Shown here: positions 31,738 to 38,696 of the stretch, piece by piece
Layout: each line of letters begins with the position of its first letter
Position numbering within the stretch: position 1 is the first letter of the stretch
Source: Ureibacillus sinduriensis BLB-1 = JCM 15800
GTDB taxonomy: Bacteria > Bacillota > Bacilli > Bacillales_A > Planococcaceae
NCBI RefSeq assembly: GCF_000772955.1
Contig: NZ_JPVO01000030.1
Location: forward strand, 1 to 38,696
Reading direction: 5' to 3'
DNA length: 38,696 nucleotides
Notes under the pieces: generated by a model
Databases searched by the model: none
What the model saw: only the letters and a program-made list of their open reading frames with translations
What the model was told of the DNA's origin: nothing
Made by a program: the position numbers and the translations under genes

Positions 31738-33831
31738 ATGTCGTATAGTTTTGAGTCATTTGAATTAAAAACAGAAAACGGCGAAGTACAAATTGTTTTA
31801 CATATCAAGGAACCTAAAAATTCCTCTCAAACAGAGTTTGGATCAGATTTTAATTTCGATAAAGCAGATACATTAAAAGATAGCGCCATAAAGTATGTGA
31901 AAAAGCACTTCCCGAAACTAAGGGCAGCTTCGATTGTTGTAGTAGCAGGCACGATGCTTTTAACAAGTTTCCCTATGCAAAAAGCAGAGGCTCATGAAGC
32001 GGACTTTAATATGAGCTACCTCTATTTTGGGAACACATCTTCTTATATTACACAAGTAGACAAGACGCAAGGGAATTTGAATCTCGTATCCCCAAGTTAT
32101 CTGGATCTCAATGCGGATGGTTCACTGAAGGTGACAGCTCAGTTTGATTCAAGATTTGTTGCGGAGATGCACAAACGGGATATAAAAGTAGTCCCGTTTT
32201 TGAGCAATCATTGGGATAGAACGCTTGGTCGCGCTGCTTTGGCGAATCGCGATAAATTATCTACACAGATCGCCGACTTTATTATTAAAAACAATTTGGA
32301 TGGGTTGCAGGTGGATATTGAAAATACAACCGATATTGACCGCGCAGCATATACGGATTTAGTAAAACTTCTTCGCGAAAAATTGCCAGCTGAGAAAGAG
32401 GTTTCCGTTGCGGTTGCAGCAAATCCCAACGGTTGGACAAAAGGCTGGCATGGTAGCTACGACTACAAAGAATTGGCAAAGTACTCAAGCTACATCATGA
32501 TCATGGCGTATGACGAATCCTATGAAGGTAGTGTTGAGGGGCCGGTTGCTAGTATAGGATTTGTCGATCGTTCCATAAAATATGCCCTGAATCAAGGTGT
32601 GCCGAAAGAAAAGATTGTATTGGGAGTGCCGTTTTATGGCCGTTACTGGAAAGTAGGTGCTGCCAGTGGGGGGACAGGAATTTCGAATTCAAGGGTGGAT
32701 GAACTATTGGCTAAATATGGCGGTACAGTGGAATTCGATGAGGCATCCAAATCCCCTAAGGCAACCATTACGATTAAAAGCGGAGATCCGACAACGACGA
32801 TAGCTGGAAAAACGTTATCACCAGGAACTTATCATATTTGGTACGAAAACAACGACTCGATAAGGGAGAAGTTAAGGCTCGTTCATAAATACGAAATAAA
32901 AGGCACAGGCAGTTGGAGTTTGGGGCAGGAAAATGCCTCCATGTGGCAATTTTACCGAACGTGGATGTCCCATGACGGGGTGGAGGTTGCACCTGTTGAT
33001 CCAAGCGGGCTTAAGGACCAAACTGGTGTAGTCGGCCCCATTCCATCGATCCCTTATACAGTGCAATCAGGAGATACTTTATGGAAAATAGCCAATGCGC
33101 ATAAGATGACGGTAAATGAAATAAAAGTTTTGAATGGTTTCACATCAGATAACATTTATGTCGGGCAAATCATTAAAGTGAATAATCCCGTACCAAATTT
33201 GATCACAGAAAAAGCCCCACAACAAGAGGCGTCTTCAAAAATTCCTTTTAAAGATATCAATACGTATTCTGATGAAGAACAGCAAAACATCCTGAACTTA
33301 GTTGAGCAAAATATTATCAAAGGAACATCTTCTACTACCTTTGCTCCTTCAGAGGCCATTACCCGTGGACAGGTCGTCGTGATGCTGGGACGTTTGCTGG
33401 TGACGAATGGATATGCAAAGATTCCGGCGGATTGGGAGACCAACGCATACTTTAATGACATTCCTTTGGAAACAAGGGACCGTGAATTATTGAAATATGC
33501 AGCTGTAGTCAAATCTAGTGGTGTTTTCAAGGGGAGAACCGATGGGACACTTGACTCATCCGGCACGTTTACCCGTGAGAGCATGGCGCTCGTATTAAAT
33601 CGTGCTACAGAAGCAATCAGTGGTCAGACACTGGTTGAAAAAGCGGAAGGCAAAGAAGGGTTTGTGGAGGATTTACCTCAAGCGACAAAGGAAGCACAAG
33701 GGGCGATTCGGGCTTTAAATGCTTTGGGCATATCCAATGTTGAAAAATTTGACCCAAAAGGGGAAGTGCAACGTGTACACTTTGCCTCTTTCTTATCAAG
33801 AGGAATGAAATTTATGGTACCCGATCAGTAA
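31738..33831 (+). CDS. Secreted GH18/LysM/SLH cell-wall protein
   Basis: A 697-residue surface protein. Residues 1-60 are polar and precede the hydrophobic export segment (LRAASIVVVAGTMLLTSFPM, about 61-80) with an AEA cleavage site at 85. A GH18 catalytic domain (about 90-425) follows; its active-site strand reads LDGLQVDIEN with Glu195 as catalytic acid, and MIMAYDESYEG supports the family. One LysM (about 440-483, YTVQSGDTLWKIANAHKMTV) binds peptidoglycan. Three SLH modules (about 500-697) anchor it to wall polymers. It resembles YaaH-like enzymes acting on cortex or wall GlcNAc. The 60-residue leader before the signal is odd but its ribosome site (TTAGGTGGTG) is good. Confidence 0.92.
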   Translation: MSYSFESFELKTENGEVQIVLHIKEPKNSSQTEFGSDFNFDKADTLKDSAIKYVKKHFPKLRAASIVVVAGTMLLTSFPMQKAEAHEADFNMSYLYFGNTSSYITQVDKTQGNLNLVSPSYLDLNADGSLKVTAQFDSRFVAEMHKRDIKVVPFLSNHWDRTLGRAALANRDKLSTQIADFIIKNNLDGLQVDIENTTDIDRAAYTDLVKLLREKLPAEKEVSVAVAANPNGWTKGWHGSYDYKELAKYSSYIMIMAYDESYEGSVEGPVASIGFVDRSIKYALNQGVPKEKIVLGVPFYGRYWKVGAASGGTGISNSRVDELLAKYGGTVEFDEASKSPKATITIKSGDPTTTIAGKTLSPGTYHIWYENNDSIREKLRLVHKYEIKGTGSWSLGQENASMWQFYRTWMSHDGVEVAPVDPSGLKDQTGVVGPIPSIPYTVQSGDTLWKIANAHKMTVNEIKVLNGFTSDNIYVGQIIKVNNPVPNLITEKAPQQEASSKIPFKDINTYSDEEQQNILNLVEQNIIKGTSSTTFAPSEAITRGQVVVMLGRLLVTNGYAKIPADWETNAYFNDIPLETRDRELLKYAAVVKSSGVFKGRTDGTLDSSGTFTRESMALVLNRATEAISGQTLVEKAEGKEGFVEDLPQATKEAQGAIRALNALGISNVEKFDPKGEVQRVHFASFLSRGMKFMVPDQ

Positions 33832-33865
33832 AAGATAAACGAAACAATTCTATGGAGGTTAATGA

Positions 33866-34321
33866 ATGAAAAAATTATTGAGTTTTTTGACATTGACGTT
33901 CTTTTTTTCAATGGCTGCCAACACCTTAGCAGCAGAGGATCGCCCGACTATTCCATACTTCGGGGTTGGCGCGGTTGTTCAAGAAATGGTTGAAGGGGAA
34001 TATCTCGTTAAAACAGAAGGGGCAAAAGCGGAAGAGGGATTTATATACACCCCACCGAACCCCTTCACAAAAGATAATATTAAATTCCTTATTACGTTAA
34101 AAGGGAAAGGGACTGTTATTTTAAAACTGGAAGAGACGAATGCAAGAGGGCAATATATAAAAGAAAAAAAGGTTGAGGTACGTTTAACGGAAGATTGGGT
34201 TACCCATGAAGTGGCATTTACATTGGAAAGTCCATCTTCGCAAATTGATGCATCAGTTTTAACTCAGGATAAAGAAAAAGCCGAATTTTCATTTAAAAAT
34301 GTGCAGATAATTGAAGAGTAA
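33866..34321 (+). CDS. Small secreted beta-sandwich protein
   Basis: A 151-residue protein with a signal peptide (MKKLLSFLTLTFFFSMAANT, cleavage after LAA near residue 23). The mature part is all-beta (KFLITLKGKGTVILKLEE, EVRLTEDWVTHEVAFTLES), resembling carbohydrate-binding-module-like jelly rolls. The family is not named. It is 34 nt after the GH18 gene with ATGGAGG upstream, so it is likely co-expressed and might bind wall sugar or assist the enzyme. Confidence 0.75.
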   Translation: MKKLLSFLTLTFFFSMAANTLAAEDRPTIPYFGVGAVVQEMVEGEYLVKTEGAKAEEGFIYTPPNPFTKDNIKFLITLKGKGTVILKLEETNARGQYIKEKKVEVRLTEDWVTHEVAFTLESPSSQIDASVLTQDKEKAEFSFKNVQIIEE

Positions 34322-34327
34322 GAACAT

Positions 34328-34369
34328 AAACGGGTTGGAGAAAAGCTATATTTCCCCAGCCCGTTTTTT
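34328..34369 (+). terminator. Rho-independent terminator
   Basis: AACGGGTTGG/CCAGCCCGTT stem followed by TTTTTATT, ending the GH18 transcription unit. Confidence 0.9.
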
Positions 34370-34402
34370 ATTTTGCAGTTGGAAAAATATATGCTTTCTC
34401 TT

Positions 34403-34432
34403 TTGGTGCCATCTCCTATATACTAGTATAAT
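34403..34432 (+). promoter_or_regulatory. Possible promoter of rlmCD
   Basis: TTGGTG (34403), 18-nt spacer, TATAAT (34427-34432). Confidence 0.45.
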
Positions 34433-34517
34433 GTGTGTAAATTACGTGCTATTTTTATTCATATTATAAAAACTACAATTCCTAAACGTGGGAATGTTTC
34501 ATAAGGAGGAAAATGAT

Positions 34518-35915
34518 TTGACGATTACTACGGGTGAATCATTGGTTGTTGATATTAGCAAGTTGGATGAAAAAGGTTCTGGAAGAGCGATCATCTGGCG
34601 TGAGAATGAATTGGGAAATCCTAAAAAGCTGCGCCTCACGATACCTCAAGCTCTACCGGGAGAAAAAGTCCGAGTGACAGTTGATAAACCGGAACGAAGA
34701 AGAAGAAAGGCTTTATTGGATGAAATACTGGAGACTAACCCAGAGCGAATTGCACCGCCGTGCCCACACTTCGACCTTTGTGGTGGATGTGTATGGCAGC
34801 ACTGGGATTACCAGGGCCAATTAAAACATAAAACAAACCACGTAAAAGAGGCGATTGCAGCTCAAGGTTTTAATCCAAACCTAGTAAAAGATACTATTGG
34901 CATGGATAATCAATGGCACTACCGCAATAAAATGGAGTTTACATTTGCCCCGGATGGTTCCCTAGGCTTACACGAACAAGGGAATTTCAGAAAAATCATT
35001 TCTCTGGAATCTTGCTTGATCGCAGGCAAGGAAATGGTGCAAGCCGCAATGGAAGTGGCCGACTGGGTGAAAGCGCACCAATTGCCGGGCTATAACAAGG
35101 ATGCACATGAAGGCTTACTGCGCCATTTAATGGTCAGACAATCGTTCGCTACGGGTGAAATCATGTTGGCCCTTTTTGCAACACAAGCACCGGAACAACA
35201 TTTAGAAGAGGCGGCTAATGATTTAGTCCATCGTATAAGTGTGAAGTTCCCGCAAGTGAAAAGTTTGATGTGGCTTGAAAATACAGATTGGGCTGACCGT
35301 ACTCAATCAGAAAAGAGCCATACTTTAGCTGGACGGGATTTTATCTATGATGAAATGGACGGGTACCGATTCCGCCTTTGGTTTGATACATTTTTCCAAA
35401 CCAACCCGGTGCAAGCACAAAAGTTGGTTGATTTGGCTGTGGAAATGGGCCAGCCGAAGAAAACCGACAAAATGATCGACCTGTTCTGTGGTGTCGGTAC
35501 ATTTTCTCTACCGTTTGCAAGCAGAGTGGGGGAACTCGCAGGGATTGAAATTGTTGAAGCCTCGATTGAGTCGGCTAAGCGAAATGCAGCGGATAATGGC
35601 ATTGATAATACTTATTTCCTGGCTAAAGATGCTAGAAAAGGAATCGACGAAGTCCTTGAAACTTTTGGTACGCCGAATTTACTATTGCTGGATCCACCGC
35701 GCTCTGGTGCCGGCGGGAAAGTAATGAGAAAAATTGGCCGTTCAAAGCCGGACCGCATCGTCTATGTATCGTGTAACCCTGATACATTCGCAATCGACAT
35801 TAAAGAACTTGAACAATTCGGCTATGTCTTAAAAATTGTGCAGCCAGTGGATTTATTCCCTCATACGGTCCATGTTGAATGTGTTGCAGAGTTGACTTTG
35901 GAAGAGACTGAATAA
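34518..35915 (+). CDS. rlmCD: 23S rRNA (uracil-5-)-methyltransferase RlmCD/RlmD type
   Basis: A 465-residue enzyme that makes m5U in 23S rRNA (U747 and/or U1939 in E. coli numbering; the Bacillus enzyme does both). An N-terminal TRAM domain (about 10-70, DEKGSGRAIIW) binds RNA. An Fe-S cluster motif follows (CPHFDLCGGCVWQH). The methyltransferase fold has DLFCGVGTFSLPFA, LLLLDPPRSGAGGK and the nucleophile Cys in VYVSCNPDTFA. TTG at 34518 is the start: AAGGAGGA lies seven nt upstream; the in-frame GTG 30 nt earlier has none. Confidence 0.93.
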   Translation: MTITTGESLVVDISKLDEKGSGRAIIWRENELGNPKKLRLTIPQALPGEKVRVTVDKPERRRRKALLDEILETNPERIAPPCPHFDLCGGCVWQHWDYQGQLKHKTNHVKEAIAAQGFNPNLVKDTIGMDNQWHYRNKMEFTFAPDGSLGLHEQGNFRKIISLESCLIAGKEMVQAAMEVADWVKAHQLPGYNKDAHEGLLRHLMVRQSFATGEIMLALFATQAPEQHLEEAANDLVHRISVKFPQVKSLMWLENTDWADRTQSEKSHTLAGRDFIYDEMDGYRFRLWFDTFFQTNPVQAQKLVDLAVEMGQPKKTDKMIDLFCGVGTFSLPFASRVGELAGIEIVEASIESAKRNAADNGIDNTYFLAKDARKGIDEVLETFGTPNLLLLDPPRSGAGGKVMRKIGRSKPDRIVYVSCNPDTFAIDIKELEQFGYVLKIVQPVDLFPHTVHVECVAELTLEETE

Positions 35916-35936
35916 AATCGGGACCTCAATAACAGA

Positions 35937-35982
35937 AAAAAGCCTGATACTTACTGTGAAGTACATAAGTATCAGGCTTTTT
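35937..35982. terminator. Bidirectional terminator
   Basis: A perfect 17-bp stem (AAAAAGCCTGATACTTA and complement) between convergent genes. Confidence 0.92.
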
Positions 35983-36017
35983 CTCATTTGAATTCTGAAA
36001 ATAATGTTATGCTTTCA

Positions 36018-37235
36018 TCAAATGGCTTGTCGATCTTGCTTTTGAATGGGCTGCTTCGCTTGTGGGCGATGGTGGAACAAATAATATAAAATCACCGATA
36101 GCAAACTAATAATACCGGCAATTGCGTACATTGTGCCGTAATTTACAAATGAAGCGATGAGTCCCATAAAATAGGAGCCTACACCGTAGCCCAGGTCAAA
36201 GAATAAAAGGAAAGTGGCTGTTGCAATTCCTCTTCGATGGACAGGGGAAAGCTTGACGGTAAGGGCCTGGAAACATGAAAACAGCGCTCCATAGCCAATT
36301 CCCATCAGTAAAGCGGAAAGCAATACCATCTTCCCGGAATGGGCTTGACTTAAAATAAGCAAACCGACTCCAAATAATAAAATGGATGGATAATACAAAT
36401 AATGTTCTTTATATTTATCAAAAGCCTTCCCGACAATTGGTCGAAAAACTACTATCATCAAAGCAAATACGACAAAAAATAAACTTGCAACTTGCGTTTG
36501 ATTGATTTCTGCTGTAAATGAGGCCAAAAACCCGGATAACGAGCTATAAGAAAATGCAAGTAAAAACGCCAGTAAGGCTATTGGCAATGCTTTTATTTCG
36601 ATAAAAGCACTTAGTTTCATTTTCTGCTTCTTAGCAATGTGCTTGTCTTGGACTAGGTCTGCATCATTTTTAGGTTGTGTTCCATGTAAAGCAATGGCAA
36701 ATAGGAGGGAAAGCACCGAAATAATACATGCAGCAACCAGTAATAAGGTGATGTTTTTATCTTTCCATAAAAAAAGCCCCAAAGCTGGTCCGACAACCAT
36801 TGCAAGGCTCATGAACATACTAAAATATCCTACGCCCTCACCTTGCCGGGAAACAGGAATAAGTGTAGCTGCGATCGTGTTTGTAGCTGTAGAAGCGAGC
36901 GCGTAACCCATTCCGTGAAGGAAGCGGATTACCAGGAAAACAACAATCCCCATTGCCCCAAAATAACTGAAGGAAGCGATTAGAAAAATGCCCAAACCTA
37001 CCAAAGCCATTTTCTTATTGCCAAAACGATCAACCCATTGACCGGAGAAAGGTCTGATCAATACAATCCCCAGGGAATAGATGGTAATGGCCAATCCCAT
37101 CTGCTGGGCATTCCCGTTTAATATATCCTTTACATACAGCGGAAATGCCGTTGCAAGGATATAGAAGTTTAGCGATACAAAAAAATTACTTAAACACACA
37201 AAAATAAAATTTCTTGTCCATATCTTCTCTCTCAT
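36018..37235 (-). CDS. MFS transporter
   Basis: A 405-residue, 12-helix major facilitator. The inter-helix 2-3 motif reads GQWVDRFGNKKMALVG (the G-x-x-x-D-R-x-G-R-R type), and the second half has the related GKAFDKYKEHYLYY. A polar central loop (GTQPKNDADLVQDKHIAKKQ) separates the halves. It is probably a drug or metabolite exporter of the YwoG/arabinose-efflux-like kind; the substrate is unknown. It is divergent from a LysR regulator across 133 nt, which probably controls it. Confidence 0.88.
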   Translation of the reverse strand: MREKIWTRNFIFVCLSNFFVSLNFYILATAFPLYVKDILNGNAQQMGLAITIYSLGIVLIRPFSGQWVDRFGNKKMALVGLGIFLIASFSYFGAMGIVVFLVIRFLHGMGYALASTATNTIAATLIPVSRQGEGVGYFSMFMSLAMVVGPALGLFLWKDKNITLLLVAACIISVLSLLFAIALHGTQPKNDADLVQDKHIAKKQKMKLSAFIEIKALPIALLAFLLAFSYSSLSGFLASFTAEINQTQVASLFFVVFALMIVVFRPIVGKAFDKYKEHYLYYPSILLFGVGLLILSQAHSGKMVLLSALLMGIGYGALFSCFQALTVKLSPVHRRGIATATFLLFFDLGYGVGSYFMGLIASFVNYGTMYAIAGIISLLSVILYYLFHHRPQAKQPIQKQDRQAI

Positions 37236-37286
37236 TTAATACTTCTCTTCTTTCTTTTTATAATCACGTCCGATTTAGAACTTTAA

Positions 37287-37304
37287 TGATTATATAGTTA
37301 ATCA
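37287..37304. promoter_or_regulatory. Palindromic candidate LysR operator
   Basis: TGATTA and TAATCA flank ATAGT-type AT-rich sequence between the divergent MFS and LysR genes, with partial extension (TTAATGATTA on the left, ATCATTAA on the right). It fits the interrupted dyad that LysR proteins bind. Confidence 0.45.
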
Positions 37305-37368
37305 TCATTAATGTATAATTACAATAATTAATATTAATATAAGTTGAACTAATGTAAAGGGGAAAACT

Positions 37369-38274
37369 ATGAATTTTGAACAGTTGGAATATATAAAAGA
37401 GGTTGTAGAAACGAAATCGATGTCGATTGCTGCCAAAAATCTGCATGTTACTCAATCAGCGATCAGCCAATCGATCTCTTTATTGGAAAAGGAATTTGGC
37501 ATTCAATTATTTAAAAGATCACGAAACGGCACGATTCCTACAGATGAGGGGAAAAGCATCATTGCCAAAGTCCTCGAAGTTTTAAAAAAGACGGAGGAAT
37601 TAAAGGAGGAGATACAAGCGTTGACAACTTCCTATAATGGGGAGCTGAAAATAGCGACTGTGCCCAGTATATTCATGACCTACCTACCCAAGACACTTTC
37701 AAAGTTCAAAAAAGATTTTCCGCAGATTAAAGTAACCATCATCGAAATGGATAATCCCGAAGTAATGGAAGAAGTAACACATAACAAAGTGGATTTGGGG
37801 TTAGTTGCACTATTTAACACTGTCGAACAACGTTTTCCTGAGCATATCACATTTCATTCATTACACTCTCAAGGGACGTTCAATGTCATTGTTCCTAAAG
37901 ATTCAGTATTAGCTTTTAGCAAAGAATTGGAGCTGGCGGATATAAGAGATTATCCTTTTGTGATATACGGGAAAAATTTTTACAATAATTTAATTGAAGA
38001 TTTCGAGAAACAATACGGATCACTAAATATCATCTTTAAGTCTACAAACTCCGAGGTAATCAAGAAATCGGTGTCCGAAGGGGTGGGCATTAGCTTGTTT
38101 TCGAGTCTGATGTTGGTGGACGATCCCTATATAGAAAGCGGGCGGATTGTATCCATACCTTTAAGTGGATCTCCACTGAATTTTAACCTTTCGTTCGGAG
38201 GAATTTACTCAAAAAGCCGAAGCCAAGCCAGATTAATAAAAAAGTTCCTAGAATATTTCGAACTTGAAAAATAA
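37369..38274 (+). CDS. LysR-family transcriptional regulator
   Basis: A 301-residue regulator. The N-terminal winged helix-turn-helix is MNFEQLEYIKEVVETKSMSI, AAKNLHVTQSAISQSISLLE and KEFGIQLFKRSRNG. A linker helix and a periplasmic-binding-like effector domain follow (about 90-300, GELKIATVPSIFMTYLPKTL). The effector is unknown. AAAGGGGAAAAC before the ATG. It is divergent from the MFS gene, the classical LysR arrangement for activating a neighbouring transporter. Confidence 0.92.
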   Translation: MNFEQLEYIKEVVETKSMSIAAKNLHVTQSAISQSISLLEKEFGIQLFKRSRNGTIPTDEGKSIIAKVLEVLKKTEELKEEIQALTTSYNGELKIATVPSIFMTYLPKTLSKFKKDFPQIKVTIIEMDNPEVMEEVTHNKVDLGLVALFNTVEQRFPEHITFHSLHSQGTFNVIVPKDSVLAFSKELELADIRDYPFVIYGKNFYNNLIEDFEKQYGSLNIIFKSTNSEVIKKSVSEGVGISLFSSLMLVDDPYIESGRIVSIPLSGSPLNFNLSFGGIYSKSRSQARLIKKFLEYFELEK

Positions 38275-38371
38275 GTAAATGTTTTTGGTGGAGGAGTCTT
38301 GGTTAAACCATTAAGTCGAATATTGTCTTTTTAGGGCGAGAGCAATCCATCGGCAGAATGGTGGAAGGGCG

Positions 38372-38696
38372 CAGGTTTAAGTAATGATGGGGATGAAGCA
38401 GCTTTGGCAGCAAGAAAGGGTTGGAAAAGTCCAACATAAGGGCGGTGAGGCATTTTCGGCAACAAAAGTGTGTTGTAAGAATCCATCATAGGCCGATGAA
38501 GCACAATCCGTAGCAAGATTTGATTGGAAAAGTCCGTCATAAGGAAGATGAAACACATTCGGCAACAAAAAAAGTTTAGATGTAGGAATAGCGGTCAAAT
38601 CGGACAAATCAACAGCACACGACGTTCAAAATGTCACAATAACGGTTGGATTAGGACAAATCAAAGACTCGCTGAACTGTGAATGTCACAATAAGG
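38372..38696. repeat. Diverged tandem repeats with 51-52 nt period, open at the window edge
   Basis: Units start near 38372, 38423, 38475 and 38526. They share a (G)GAAAAGTCC ... CATAAGG ... GATGAAGCA ... TTCGGCAACAAAA pattern. A second pattern repeats with the same period: GGACAAATCAA at 38602 and 38654, ATGTCACAATAA at 38631 and 38683. Open frames on minus merely follow the 17-codon period. No gene is supported in 38275-38696. Confidence 0.7.

Noticed and set aside
38331..38607. Two overlapping minus-strand frames of about 75 codons
   Set aside because: They only follow the 51-52 nt repeat period in two frames. There is no ribosome site, and Cys/Pro-rich low-complexity residues argue against a real protein.
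38372..38696. CRISPR array
   Set aside because: Units diverge along their whole length; there is no constant repeat with unique spacers and no cas gene nearby.

Overview
The window looks like a chromosomal stretch of a low-GC, Gram-positive, probably spore-forming member of the Bacillales. It shows strong Shine-Dalgarno sites, frequent GTG and TTG starts, a SigW-type promoter in front of a yuaF-floT (NfeD/flotillin) pair, an SLH-anchored GH18/LysM enzyme, and intergenic repeats of Bacillaceae style. The SLH protein and gene mix suggest the Lysinibacillus/Sporosarcina/Solibacillus side (Planococcaceae), but this is inference, not proof.

Layout. Positions 1-4080 form an eroded accessory region. 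It has two start-less fragments of surface-protein domains (30-303 and 2997-3290). The second directly follows a perfect 34-nt group II intron domain V (2929-2962). An ECF sigma/anti-sigma operon lies between them on the minus strand, and a lipoprotein gene with an internal stop follows. Positions 4350-11900 hold small stand-alone genes: a YcaQ-like protein, DinB, an IS200 transposase stub, a small secreted/membrane protein pair, HxlR, PEBP, a soluble PAS-MCP, two membrane proteins and a short helical protein. Positions 12111-18698 are a molybdenum cofactor and molybdate uptake block: moaA-modA-modB-moeB-moeA-moaE-moaD-mogA on plus, with moaC convergent on minus. No modC is present. A six-TM diguanylate cyclase follows.

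Positions 20216-28939 carry thyA and dfrA, which make and recycle folate for dTMP synthesis. Five genes lie between them: VOC, an ABC-F protein, GNAT, a TRM11-like methyltransferase with a partner gene, and a possible UDG-fold protein. The whole block is flanked by two inverted copies of a composite repeat, and an IS1182-type remnant sits next to dfrA. The ABC-F gene has a textbook promoter, a 44-codon leader ORF and an intrinsic terminator before it, the layout of an antibiotic-induced attenuator. Positions 28962-34370 hold the SigW-type yuaF-floT operon, a two-TM channel with a degenerate filter, the GH18/LysM/SLH protein and a small secreted protein. Positions 34518-38274 carry RlmCD, an MFS exporter and a divergent LysR regulator. 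The end of the window is a diverged tandem array with a 51-52 nt period.

The most interesting reading is at the left edge. Two different surface-domain fragments begin at the same intron-like 3' junction (ATAAGAC, then GRGAATAGY) in the same phase. This is what would be expected if they are alternative 3' exons of one group II intron, as described for a surface-layer gene in Clostridium tetani.
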